A stretch of 52,763 bases of DNA from Mycolicibacterium houstonense (GTDB lineage Bacteria; Actinomycetota; Actinomycetes; Mycobacteriales; Mycobacteriaceae), in NCBI RefSeq assembly GCF_900078665.2, contig NZ_LT546207.1, forward strand, positions 3,762,750 to 3,815,512, written 5' to 3'. Under the pieces are notes generated by a model. It was not told where the DNA came from. It worked only from the letters and a program-made list of their open reading frames with translations, and ran no database searches. Positions 1-7,845 of this stretch are shown piece after piece (the first letter of the stretch is position 1; every line of letters starts with the position of its first letter). A program made the position numbers and the translations under genes.

Positions 1-458
1 GCGGCCGCCGATCCTCCCGAGCTCCCGCCCGGCGACCTGGCCAGATCCCAGGGGTTGCGCGCCGGCCCCCACGCGTCGGGCTCGGTGATCCCCTTCGCCC
101 CAAACTCCGGTGTGTTGGTTTTCCCGAAAATGACCAGGCCGGCGTCGAGCCACCGCTGGACGACCGTGGCGTGCTCGGGGGCGATCAGCGACATCTGCGC
201 ACGTGAACCGGCCGAGGTCGGCAAACCCGCATAGTCCTGCGCAAGGTCCTTGATCAGGAATGGCACCCCGGCGAACGGACCGGTCAGGTCCTCCGACGGC
301 GAAGCGGGGACGTCGCGGATGATCGCGTTGATCTTCGGGTTCACCGCCGCCGCGCGCTCCCGGGCGGTGGCGAGCAGCTCAGCCGCCGAAACCTGCTTGT
401 CGGCAACCAGTTTCGCCAGGGATGTGGCGTCGTGCGTCCGGTACTCGTCGAAGTCCAT
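1..458 (-). CDS. Amidase (amidase signature family), N-terminal part, cut by window edge
   Basis: I translated this minus-strand frame by hand; it starts at ATG (458-456) and runs off the left edge, so only about 152 residues are visible. Near the window edge it reads RSPGGSSGGSAA, the glycine/serine core of the amidase signature family, where the second serine of the GGSSGG stretch belongs to the Ser-cisSer-Lys triad. An FLIKD segment (positions near 247-261) carries the expected catalytic Lys. Family members hydrolyse C-N amide bonds in the cytoplasm; the substrate cannot be read from this part. It is divergent from the crotonase gene, with 141 bp between them. The missing C-terminal two thirds lie outside the window. 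Confidence 0.85.
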   Translation of the reverse strand, partial: MDFDEYRTHDATSLAKLVADKQVSAAELLATARERAAAVNPKINAIIRDVPASPSEDLTGPFAGVPFLIKDLAQDYAGLPTSAGSRAQMSLIAPEHATVVQRWLDAGLVIFGKTNTPEFGAKGITEPDAWGPARNPWDLARSPGGSSGGSAA

Positions 459-599
459 CCCACGAACCTAGACCGCGTCGACTTTGCGCGGTGATCTACC
501 GCCACCACGGAGCACTGTGACCTGCGGTGAGAGGGGGTCGATGACGGGGCGTGGCCCTCGTTGGGCAAGCTGAACACCAACTGACCCGAGGAGGACACC

Positions 600-1490
600 G
601 TGGACTTCACCACGATCCGGCACCAGCTCGACGACGGGATCCTCACCGTCGTCCTCGATCGCCCGGACAATCTCAATGCCTTCACCGTCGAAATGGCCGA
701 CGAGTTGGAGCAGACCTTCGTCGCGGTCAACGACGACGACGCGGTACGGGCGGTCATCGTGACCGGCGAGGGCCGGGCGTTCTGCGCCGGCATGGACCTG
801 TCGAGCCAAGGCAATGTGTTCGGCCTCGACGAGTCGAAATCGCCGAGCCTGGCCGACATGGCCGACCTCGACGATCCCGAGCTGCGCCGGGTCCGGGACA
901 CCGGCGGCCGGGTGACACTGGCGATCTACGCCTGCCGCAAACCCGTGATCGCCGCCATCAACGGCGCCGCGGTCGGGATCGGCGCGACGATGACGCTGGC
1001 CATGGACGCCCGGCTGATGTCGACGAAGGCCCGCTTCGGGTTGGTCTTCGGGAAGCTCGGCATCACTCCGGAAGCGTGTTCGACCTGGTTCCTGCCCCGG
1101 ATCGTCGGTTTGCCAACGGCTTTGGATCTGGTGTACCGGTCGGACATTCTCACCGCCGACGCCGCGCGCGAGATCGGACTGGCACAGGCCGTGTACGAAC
1201 CGGACGCCCTCATCACCGAGGCACGTGCGCTGGCCGACGCGTGGACCCGCGACCGCTCCCCGGTGTCGGTCGCGCTCATGCGGCAGATGCTCTACCGAAA
1301 CGCCGCCGAGCCGCATCCGGTCGACGCGCACCGGGTGGACTCACTGGCGATGTTCTACACGAGCATCGGCGACGGGCACGACGGTGTGCGGGCGTTCCTC
1401 GAAAAGCGGCCACCGCAGTTCTCCGGCCACGCCTCCGAGATGCCCCCGTTCTACGAGGAGTGGATCGCAGGCGGCGCTCCACCACAGTGA
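600..1490 (+). CDS. Enoyl-CoA hydratase/isomerase (crotonase) family protein
   Basis: 296 residues with a GTG start preceded by a GAGGAGG ribosome site. The crotonase fold is clear: FCAGMD (residues 61-66) and INGAAVGIG (120-128) form the oxyanion-hole segments for the acyl-CoA thioester. The two glutamates used by true enoyl-CoA hydratases are not at the expected places: the position after GIGA (about 130) is Thr, and the second is near Phe150. A Glu is instead present in GITPEAC (Glu158), a placement seen in enoyl-CoA isomerase-type members. Acyl-CoA isomerisation or another crotonase chemistry is therefore more likely than hydration. It stands alone between the divergent amidase and a small unknown gene. 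Confidence 0.85.
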   Translation: MDFTTIRHQLDDGILTVVLDRPDNLNAFTVEMADELEQTFVAVNDDDAVRAVIVTGEGRAFCAGMDLSSQGNVFGLDESKSPSLADMADLDDPELRRVRDTGGRVTLAIYACRKPVIAAINGAAVGIGATMTLAMDARLMSTKARFGLVFGKLGITPEACSTWFLPRIVGLPTALDLVYRSDILTADAAREIGLAQAVYEPDALITEARALADAWTRDRSPVSVALMRQMLYRNAAEPHPVDAHRVDSLAMFYTSIGDGHDGVRAFLEKRPPQFSGHASEMPPFYEEWIAGGAPPQ

Positions 1491-1532
1491 CGCGGACGTT
1501 TGGCGCGCCCGCAAAGCGGCTACCGACAACGC

Positions 1533-1781
1533 ATGTCTCAACCGAACCCCGACAGCCGCATCGACGACGTAGCCCCGGGTGACCTCATCGGCCTGGGCAC
1601 CGGCGAACCGGCCTGCAAGGTCGTGCACAAGGAGGCGGCGGAGTCCGGCTTCCTGGTGACCTTCGAGGGCAACGACGGTGCGACTTTTCAGCGCGAGTTC
1701 GCCGCCGGCACCCCGGTCACGCGGTCATTGGAGTCCAAGTGGGAATCCCCCCAGAGCCCGACCCGACATTCCAAGCCGTGA
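1533..1781 (+). CDS. Small conserved-type hypothetical protein
   Basis: 82 residues from the ATG at 1533; an in-frame TTG at 1500 is possible but adds a tail with no recognisable pattern. The sequence alternates beta-forming segments (DLIGLGTGEPACKVVHKE, then FLVTFEGNDGATFQREF) and ends in a polar tail. No signal peptide, membrane segment or catalytic motif is visible, and I do not recognise the family. It starts 42 bp after the crotonase gene on the same strand, so it may be cotranscribed. No strong ribosome binding site is visible at either start. Confidence 0.5.
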   Translation: MSQPNPDSRIDDVAPGDLIGLGTGEPACKVVHKEAAESGFLVTFEGNDGATFQREFAAGTPVTRSLESKWESPQSPTRHSKP

Positions 1782-1834
1782 GCGGAGGCGCGCTGAACGT
1801 CACTGGTCGTCACCGGATTCGACGAAACGGCAAC

Positions 1835-2875
1835 CTATTCGAAGCGCTCCGCGGATCGTTCGTGTGACGGCGGGTGGCCCGTCCACCTGATATAGGCCCG
1901 GCGAAATTCTCGGGCGTCTTCAAAGCCGACTTCGGCCGCGATCTGATGGATCGGCATGCCGGTCTCGCGGATGAGTCGCTTCGCGTGTTCGCTGCGGAGC
2001 CTGTCGCGGAGCGCGCTGAATCGCTCACCGCTCGAACCGAGTCGGCGGCGCAACGTCCGCTCGGTCATGTTCAGGCGCGTGGCCACCTCCGACATGGTCG
2101 GCGGCTGCCGCAGGCTGTCGCGCAGCATCGTCTCCACCACGAACACGAGATCGTCACGTGCCTCGGTTCGCTCGAGCATGTCCCGGCACGCGGCCACCGC
2201 TACCGCGTGCGTGGACGGGTCATGCCGTGGCAGGGGAAGGCTCAACAGTCGTTGCGGGAATGCCAGCCGGTTCCCATCCGCATTGAACAAGACCGGACAG
2301 CCGAAGAACTCGCGGTACAAGTGCGCGTATCGCGGGGCTGGATAGCTGAACTGGGCATATTCCGGAGCCGGACGAGAGTCTTCCAACACCGACCGCATCA
2401 TCACGAGGACACTGCAGAACAGCTCTTCACACAGGAACGGCAGGATCGTGGGCTCCGGGTGACGCTCATGTGCACGCAGAGTCCAGATTTCGTCGAGGAA
2501 CTGGACATCGACATCCATCAGGCTTCCCGTGGTCCGCTGCAGTTCCAAGCCGATATCCATTGCCGCAGAGAGGTTTTCCGCGGACCGGATGGCTAGCCCG
2601 AGCACCCCGAACGAAAGATACATGTCACGCGAGCCCACTTCGATGCCCAGGCCGCGATCCGGCATCGCCTCGACGGCACGCCGCAGGAAGTCCGCGGCCT
2701 GCCGAAAAGACACCCGGGCATCGGGCGAACGCAGGTGAACCTCGCCCAGGCCGGCCGCCGCGAGCCAACGCTGCACCGGCAGACTCCGGCGCTCGGCGAC
2801 CTCGACCACGTTGACGAGCACCGAGGTGGGTATCGAGGCCGTGCTACCGAGGCTCGTCGGCACCGAACGATTCAC
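1835..2875 (-). CDS. AraC-family transcriptional regulator
   Basis: 346 residues, GTG start with a GAGGGGG ribosome site. The C-terminal 100 residues form an AraC double helix-turn-helix: MSEVATRLNMTERTLRRRL, then IHQIAAEVGFEDAREFRRAY and the closing WTGHPPSHER. The N-terminal 200 residues resemble the arabinose-binding-like domain of OruR/ArgR-type AraC proteins (FRQAADFLRRAVEAMPDRGLG, then a YLSFGVLG region). It is divergent from the racemase-fold/lactone-oxidase pair, with 92 bp between, so it is the obvious candidate regulator of that pair. Its ligand is unknown. Confidence 0.9.
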   Translation of the reverse strand: MNRSVPTSLGSTASIPTSVLVNVVEVAERRSLPVQRWLAAAGLGEVHLRSPDARVSFRQAADFLRRAVEAMPDRGLGIEVGSRDMYLSFGVLGLAIRSAENLSAAMDIGLELQRTTGSLMDVDVQFLDEIWTLRAHERHPEPTILPFLCEELFCSVLVMMRSVLEDSRPAPEYAQFSYPAPRYAHLYREFFGCPVLFNADGNRLAFPQRLLSLPLPRHDPSTHAVAVAACRDMLERTEARDDLVFVVETMLRDSLRQPPTMSEVATRLNMTERTLRRRLGSSGERFSALRDRLRSEHAKRLIRETGMPIHQIAAEVGFEDAREFRRAYIRWTGHPPSHERSAERFE

Positions 2876-2967
2876 GCAACCCCCTCACCGCATTGTCCGG
2901 TTTGCCCCCCATTGTGGTCACGATAACCCTCGCTCGCACATGTCTCTGTCGGGTTAGCTCCCCAACC

Positions 2968-4224
2968 ATGTCGATCGATCTCTCCGCATCGCCTGAGCGC
3001 CCCGGCCCGTGGGAGGCACCGGACGAATACTGGCCGCTACTGGCCGAAGCCACCGTCGATCTGGATCCGCCATTGGCAGTACTGGATCTGGACGCCTTGG
3101 CGTACAACGCGCACGACTTGCGCCGGCGCGCCGGAGCGACCCCGATCCGGGTGGCGTCGAAGTCGGTGCGATCACGCGCCGTCCTGGCCGCCGTGCTCGC
3201 GTTGGACGGCTACGCCGGGGTACTCGCCTACACATTGCCCGAGGCATTGTGGCTGGCCGCAGGCGATGACTTGTATCCGCCCATCGGTGATGTCGTGGTG
3301 GCGTATCCGAGCGTCGATCGGGCAGCCATCGCCCGTCTCGCGCGGTCGCCGGAGCTTGCCGCCCGCGTCACGCTCATGGTGGATTCCGTTGACCAACTCG
3401 ATCTCGTGGACCGGGTGGCGGCGGCGTCATCGCGGGAGACGTTGCGTGTGTGCCTCGACCTCGATGCGTCATGGAAGGCGCCTGGCCTCGGGCATCTCGG
3501 GGTGCGGCGGTCGCCGGTACATTCCGCGGAACAGGCCAGGGCACTCGCCGAAACCGTTGCCTCGCGTCAGGGGTTCACGCTCGTCGGCCTGATGGCGTAT
3601 GAGGCTCAGATCGCCGGCGTCGGTGACGCCGTACGGGGGCGCAGGGTCCGATCCGGGATCGTCCGATTGATCCAGCGGCAATCCAAGGAAGAGTTGCTCG
3701 AACGTCGTGGCAGCGCAGTGGCCGCGGTGCGTGAGGTCGCGGACCTGGAGTTCGTCAACGGTGGCGGCACCGGCTCGCTTGAGTTCACATCTTCCGACCC
3801 GTCGGTGACCGAAGTAGCCGCGGGCAGCGGACTTTTCGGTTCGCATCTGTTCGACTCCTACCGTGCCTTCAGTCCCGCGCCCGCGGCGGCGTTCGCACTC
3901 CCCGTCGTCCGCAAGGCTGCACCTCAGATAGCAACGCTGCTCGGTGGAGGCTGGATCGCCTCGGGGCCACCCGGAAATGACCGTGTCCCCCTGCCGGTTT
4001 GGCCCCAGGGCTTGCGCCTGTTGCCCGCGGAGATGGCCGGCGAGGTCCAGACGCCGGTGGCCGGCCGGCCCGCGGCAGCGCTGCGCGTCGGTGATCGAGT
4101 GTGGTTCCGCCACAGCAAGGCCGGTGAGCTCAGCGAGCACGTCGACGGGTTCAACGTGATTCATCGCGGGCACGCGGTGGACGAGATCCCGACCTATCGC
4201 GGCGAGGGGAAGGTCTTCCTGTGA
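2968..4224 (+). CDS. Alanine racemase-fold PLP protein (D-threonine aldolase / amino acid deaminase-like)
   Basis: 418 residues from the ATG at 2968; the frame stays open upstream to 2893, but the extra 25 residues look non-coding. LAVLDLDALAYNAHDL followed by IRVASKSVRS (Lys65) is the N-terminal PLP-binding signature of the alanine racemase/D-threonine aldolase fold, with Lys65 the likely Schiff-base residue. EFVNGGGTGSLEF (near residues 262-274) is typical phosphate-binding glycine-rich sequence. The C-terminal part resembles the D-serine dehydratase-like domain. The stop overlaps the start of the lactone oxidase gene by 4 nt (GTGA), so the two are translationally coupled. A PLP enzyme acting on a D-amino or hydroxy-amino acid is a fair inference; the substrate is unknown. 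Confidence 0.8.
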   Translation: MSIDLSASPERPGPWEAPDEYWPLLAEATVDLDPPLAVLDLDALAYNAHDLRRRAGATPIRVASKSVRSRAVLAAVLALDGYAGVLAYTLPEALWLAAGDDLYPPIGDVVVAYPSVDRAAIARLARSPELAARVTLMVDSVDQLDLVDRVAAASSRETLRVCLDLDASWKAPGLGHLGVRRSPVHSAEQARALAETVASRQGFTLVGLMAYEAQIAGVGDAVRGRRVRSGIVRLIQRQSKEELLERRGSAVAAVREVADLEFVNGGGTGSLEFTSSDPSVTEVAAGSGLFGSHLFDSYRAFSPAPAAAFALPVVRKAAPQIATLLGGGWIASGPPGNDRVPLPVWPQGLRLLPAEMAGEVQTPVAGRPAAALRVGDRVWFRHSKAGELSEHVDGFNVIHRGHAVDEIPTYRGEGKVFL

Positions 4225-5528
4225 CACGGCACGGGTGGTCCAACTGGGGCCGGACTCAGTCGGCCCGACCGGCGCAGGTGATTCAGCCCAGCACCGCCGA
4301 GAACGTCTCGAAGGCCGTCACGAGGGCGACCGCCACCGGTCACCGCGTGAAGGCCGTCGGGTCCGGCCACAGCTTCTCGGCGATCGCAGTCGCCCCGGAG
4401 ATCCAGATCGACCTGCACCAGCTCAGCGGAATCCTGCACGTCGACACCCACCGCAGGCGGGTGAGAGTTGGTGGCGGAACACGGCTGTGGCAACTCTCGC
4501 GGCTGTTGGCGCCGTACGGGCTGGCCCTGGAGAACATGGGCGACATCGACCGGCAGACCATCTCGGGCGCCATCTCGACCGGAACGCATGGAACCGGCGC
4601 CACCTTCGGCGGTCTGGCCACCCAGGTGGTCGGCCTCACCCTGGTGGCGGGCGACGGACAGGTGGTGCACATCGACGAGCTTCGCAACGCCGAGTTACTG
4701 CCCGCGGCCCGCGTCGGCCTCGGCGCGCTCGGCGTCATCGTCGAGGTGACCCTGCAGTGCGTCCCCAGTTTCGCGATTCGTGCCGTGGAGAAGGTCGAAC
4801 CATTGCACGACGTCCTCGACTCATTCGACCAACGTATGACCCAGGCCGACCATTTCGAGTTCTTCTGGCTTCCGCACACCGATGTCGCCCTGACCAAGAC
4901 CAACACCCGACTGCCCGCCCAGAGTTCTGCCAACCGCGCGGGGCAGCTGCGGCATCGGATCGAACAGGAACTGCTCGAGAACGGTGTCCTCGGTGCGGTC
5001 TGCGCGCTCGGCAGCGCGGCGCCGGCCACGGTTCCTGTCCTGAACAGGGCCGTCATCAGATGCGCCGGTGAACGCGAACACATCCAGCAGTCCGATCGTG
5101 TCTTCACCTCACCGCGGCGGGTGCGGTTCCGGGAGATGGAATACGCGATCCCCTACGAGTCGGCAGTCGACGCCTTCGAGGAAGTCAGGCGGTTGATCGC
5201 CGAACGAGGTTGGCGCATCGGCTTTCCGATCGAAGTACGCGCATCCGCCGCCGATGAGAACTGGTTGTCGATGGCCTACGGTCGGCGCAGCGCCTACATC
5301 GCCGTGCACCGATACGTTCGTGACGATCCGGCCGAATACTTCTGCGCCGTCGAACAAATCATGCGCCGCTACGACGGAAGGCCCCACTGGGGCAAGATGC
5401 ACAACCGAACCGCGCTCGACCTCAAGGGCAGCTATCCGCGGTTCGACGACTTCCTGACCGCCCGCGATCAGCTCGATCCCCAGCGGGTATTCGCCAACGA
5501 CTACCTGCGATCAGTTCTCGGAGCCTAG
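4221..5528 (+). CDS. FAD-linked sugar-1,4-lactone oxidase (D-arabinono/L-gulono-lactone oxidase family)
   Basis: 435 residues, GTG start overlapping the preceding stop. VGSGHSFS (His50 in the GHS motif, the histidine to which FAD is covalently attached in related oxidases) and GAISTGTHGTG form the FAD-binding (VAO/PCMH) domain. HWGKMH (from His389) near the C-terminus is the hallmark of the aldonolactone oxidase domain. Members oxidise an aldono-1,4-lactone, giving ascorbate-type products; M. tuberculosis Rv1771 is a dehydrogenase of this kind. Coupling to a PLP racemase-fold enzyme is not part of the ascorbate pathway, so the real substrate here may differ. Confidence 0.87.
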   Translation: MTRHGWSNWGRTQSARPAQVIQPSTAENVSKAVTRATATGHRVKAVGSGHSFSAIAVAPEIQIDLHQLSGILHVDTHRRRVRVGGGTRLWQLSRLLAPYGLALENMGDIDRQTISGAISTGTHGTGATFGGLATQVVGLTLVAGDGQVVHIDELRNAELLPAARVGLGALGVIVEVTLQCVPSFAIRAVEKVEPLHDVLDSFDQRMTQADHFEFFWLPHTDVALTKTNTRLPAQSSANRAGQLRHRIEQELLENGVLGAVCALGSAAPATVPVLNRAVIRCAGEREHIQQSDRVFTSPRRVRFREMEYAIPYESAVDAFEEVRRLIAERGWRIGFPIEVRASAADENWLSMAYGRRSAYIAVHRYVRDDPAEYFCAVEQIMRRYDGRPHWGKMHNRTALDLKGSYPRFDDFLTARDQLDPQRVFANDYLRSVLGA

Positions 5529-5534
5529 GACCGC

Positions 5535-5564
5535 ACAACTAATGTACGTTAGTACATTAGTTGT
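5535..5564. promoter_or_regulatory. TetR operator, perfect inverted repeat upstream of the TetR gene
   Basis: Two perfect 13-nt arms, ACAACTAATGTAC (5535-5547) and its complement (5552-5564), flank a 4-nt spacer. It lies 17 nt before the GTG start of the TetR gene, as expected for autorepression. The core AATGTAC-N4-GTACATT recurs at 7556-7573, upstream of the serine hydrolase gene. Confidence 0.85.
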
Positions 5565-5581
5565 GAACACCGGGAGGAAAC

Positions 5582-6148
5582 GTGCCTTCGGCCAAGAAGA
5601 CACCAGCTCGGCGTGTGTCGCCGGCCCCAGAGAAGCGCCGTCGCCAGATTGTCCAAGCCGCAGCGGAATTGATCGTCGAGACCGGCTCGATCGAACTCAC
5701 CCACCGCAAGATCGCGGCTAAGGCACAGGTTCCGTTGGGTTCGACAACTCAGTATTTTGCGACCCTGGACGACATCCGCTCGGCCGCCATGCAGTACCTC
5801 GCCGACAAGGTCGACGACGATATCGCCGAGTTCCAGAAGGCTCTCGACAGCCACGGCCCGTCGGCGGCCGCCTTCGCCGACAAGTACCTTCCACAACTGC
5901 ACGATCGCCAGACCGCCCGTGCCGAGACCGCGTTGATCTGCGCCGCGGTTACCAACAACGACCTGCGGGTACACGCGCTGCGCTGGTACGAGGGCCTCGT
6001 GGCGGCCCTCGAACCACACATCGGCCGCGAAAACGCCACGGCTGTCGGAATTTTCGCCGACGGGGTGACTGTGCACGCGGCACTCAACGACGCCCCGATC
6101 GATCGCGACCTGCTGATCAACTCATTGAACGCACTCATGCACCGTTGA
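5582..6148 (+). CDS. TetR-family transcriptional regulator
   Basis: 188 residues, GTG start behind GGGAGGAAAC. The N-terminal helix-turn-helix is clear: RRQIVQAAAELIVETGS, then IELTHRKIAAKAQVPLGSTTQYFATLDDI, where STTQYF stands for the usual TLYYHF recognition-helix end. The C-terminal half is the helical ligand-binding domain (TetR_C-like). It is followed, only 5 bp away and convergent, by the serine hydrolase gene. Operators with the same core occur before this gene and before the hydrolase, so it probably controls itself and its neighbour. The inducer is unknown. Confidence 0.92.
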   Translation: MPSAKKTPARRVSPAPEKRRRQIVQAAAELIVETGSIELTHRKIAAKAQVPLGSTTQYFATLDDIRSAAMQYLADKVDDDIAEFQKALDSHGPSAAAFADKYLPQLHDRQTARAETALICAAVTNNDLRVHALRWYEGLVAALEPHIGRENATAVGIFADGVTVHAALNDAPIDRDLLINSLNALMHR

Positions 6149-6153
6149 AGCGG

Positions 6154-7497
6154 TCAACGCCGCGTGGCAGCGTCCATGAGCTGCTGCAGCATTGTGCCGC
6201 GCGGGTCACCCTCCAGCGCCAGTTCGGTATTGCAAACCACCGCCGCGCCTACTCCGCGCTGCAGATCCAGCATCACATACGACGCCGTGCCGAACTCGCT
6301 GCCGGCGTGCTGCCAGACTCCCTCGGCGTCGCCGTCCACCCGATGCCATGCGAAACCCTGGGAGATCATCGGCAGCGGCGCGTCGGATGCGGCCAGGATT
6401 TCGGGCGAGACCTGATCGGACAACGCGGCAACCGCCCAGCGCTTCTCCAGCACCTCCGTGCCGTCAATCGTGCCCTGCCCAAGCCACATTCTCGCCCAGC
6501 GAGCCAGATCGAACGCGTTCGACCGCAGGCCGCCGTCGGCAAGCAGACAACTCGTGTACGGCGCGTACTCGACGTGACCGGTGAAATCGTCGGGGATGTC
6601 ATGCGGGATGAGATTGCGGTAATCCGGCCACATCCCCCTCTTGACACCGTTGTCAAACCAGGCGTGCGGGTGTGCCCGGTCCGACTCGGCCAGGTGATCC
6701 CGGTTGAAGTCCGAACGGTTCATGCCCGCCGGGCGAAGAATCGAATCTCGGCAGTAGTCCGCGAAGTACTGACCCGTGACGGCTTGGACAATGTGTCCGG
6801 CCAGGTCGTATGCGATGTCGGAGTACAGATGCGCCTGCCCCGGAACAGCTTTCGTGAAGTTGTCGCCGGAGTACGTCCAACCCCGTGGTGTCGGCGTCAG
6901 GAAGTCGTGCAGCCACCGCCCCATCTCGGCAGGGTCTGCCACCGGCCCCACCCGGTACGAATACCCGTAGGGACCCGGTTCAATTGGGCTGTCGATCGGC
7001 GTCAGATGCGTGATGAGGTGCCGAACCGTGATCGGAGCATCGGGATGATGCGGGCTACGTACGCTCGCGGGCCCATACATACGGCTATGCGCGAGAACGT
7101 CGTTGACGTCGGCATCCAAATCGAGTCGGCCCGCTGCAATCAACTGAAGCACCGCGGTGGCAGTCACCGTCTTGGTCACCGACCCGATATTCAACGTGCT
7201 GGCCGGCGTCATCACCAACCCGTCGCGCGCCAGCCCCCACGCATCGGCGAAGACGGTGCCTTCGCGCGTGACGGCCGCGACGCTGCATCCCCGCACCTTC
7301 TGCGCATCTGTCAAGCCACGGAAGTCGTTTCGCATCGCCTCGGGGAGCGGTGGCACGTCATCCACTGGACCGGACGCCCCGGCGTCATCGTTCGATGAGC
7401 ATGCAGCAACACCCACCATCGCAGCGGCGGCCGCCGCACCCAGCATGACCTGTCGTCGAGTCGGTTCACCCACGTCGATCCGTTCCCTTCTGAACAT
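6154..7497 (-). CDS. Exported lipoprotein serine hydrolase, class C beta-lactamase/esterase family
   Basis: 447 residues. The N-terminus has a twin-arginine segment (TRRQ), a hydrophobic alanine run and a lipobox ending VAAC (Cys33), so it is likely a Tat-exported, membrane-anchored lipoprotein. Catalytic motifs of the beta-lactamase/transpeptidase-like family are present: SVTK (Ser106 nucleophile, Lys109), YSD (Tyr225-Asp227) and HAG near residue 399. Relatives hydrolyse esters, D-peptides or beta-lactams; true beta-lactamase activity is not assured. An in-frame GTG at codon 9 behind AAGGGAA is an alternative start and gives a shorter Tat leader. A TetR-type operator lies 57 bp upstream. Confidence 0.87.
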   Translation of the reverse strand: MFRRERIDVGEPTRRQVMLGAAAAAAMVGVAACSSNDDAGASGPVDDVPPLPEAMRNDFRGLTDAQKVRGCSVAAVTREGTVFADAWGLARDGLVMTPASTLNIGSVTKTVTATAVLQLIAAGRLDLDADVNDVLAHSRMYGPASVRSPHHPDAPITVRHLITHLTPIDSPIEPGPYGYSYRVGPVADPAEMGRWLHDFLTPTPRGWTYSGDNFTKAVPGQAHLYSDIAYDLAGHIVQAVTGQYFADYCRDSILRPAGMNRSDFNRDHLAESDRAHPHAWFDNGVKRGMWPDYRNLIPHDIPDDFTGHVEYAPYTSCLLADGGLRSNAFDLARWARMWLGQGTIDGTEVLEKRWAVAALSDQVSPEILAASDAPLPMISQGFAWHRVDGDAEGVWQHAGSEFGTASYVMLDLQRGVGAAVVCNTELALEGDPRGTMLQQLMDAATRR

Positions 7498-7553
7498 CGG
7501 CCGCTACACAGCAGTCATCAAGCCGTTCCGGCGGGCAGGCACCCGGCCAGACG

Positions 7554-7575
7554 TGAATGTACATTTGTACATTCA
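7554..7575. promoter_or_regulatory. Second TetR operator, upstream of the serine hydrolase
   Basis: Perfect 9-nt arms TGAATGTAC (7554-7562) and GTACATTCA (7567-7575) with a 4-nt spacer, matching the core and spacing of the operator at 5535-5564. It lies 57 bp upstream of the hydrolase start on the minus strand, where a repressor could block the promoter. Confidence 0.8.
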
Positions 7576-7592
7576 TGTCGGCAAACCAATAG

Positions 7593-7743
7593 ATTCACTA
7601 CAGCGTGATCCTGGGCCCGGGCGAGGCCGCGGAGTTCGACAGCCGCACGCCGCACTGGTTCGGCAGCGTGGGCGGTCAGGTCGAGATTCTCAGTCTTCGG
7701 GCCACATGGCCAGCGCCTGCACGTGCGCGCGAAAACGACCTAG
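7593..7743 (+). pseudogene. Remnant of an XRE-family regulator: C-terminal cupin end with a frameshift
   Basis: One frame reads HYSVILGPGEAAEF, then TPHWFG and GGQVEILSL. After about 7692-7697 the next frame continues FGPHGQRLHVRAKTT and stops at TAG 7741-7743. Joined across a one-base loss, this matches the usual end of HTH-cupin regulators (LGPG...F.TPHWFG...VEIL.LFG..G.R.HVR). The frame is closed by TAG at 7590, and no helix-turn-helix half remains. It is therefore a 5'-truncated, frameshifted gene fragment, probably a former regulator of the monooxygenase or hydrolase. It was recognised by pattern only. Confidence 0.6.
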
Positions 7744-7818
7744 CTGCGATCTCCGTGGAGGCTGGCCCGTCGCTATCGGCGAGCTGCCCGCAGGCCTCCA
7801 CCACCCTCTTGTCACATA

Positions 7819-7845
7819 ACGCTACGGCGCGTAGCGTAACGCCGC
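7819..7845 (+). promoter_or_regulatory. Palindrome and -10 element at the monooxygenase operon start
   Basis: Perfect 8-nt arms ACGCTACG (7819-7826) and CGTAGCGT (7830-7837) with a 3-nt spacer. A TANNNT hexamer, TAGCGT (7832-7837), lies inside the right arm and ends 8 nt before the GTG start. No ribosome site is visible. This fits a leaderless or near-leaderless transcript whose promoter is covered by a repressor. Confidence 0.55.

Larger units (their letters stand above)
7498..7845. other. 348-bp gap between serine hydrolase and monooxygenase genes
   Basis: This stretch has no intact gene. It holds the second TetR operator (7554-7575), a decayed cupin-domain remnant (7593-7743) and a palindrome abutting the monooxygenase start (7819-7837). 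I see nothing between 7744 and 7818. The mixture suggests that a regulator gene once stood here and was lost. Confidence 0.6.
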
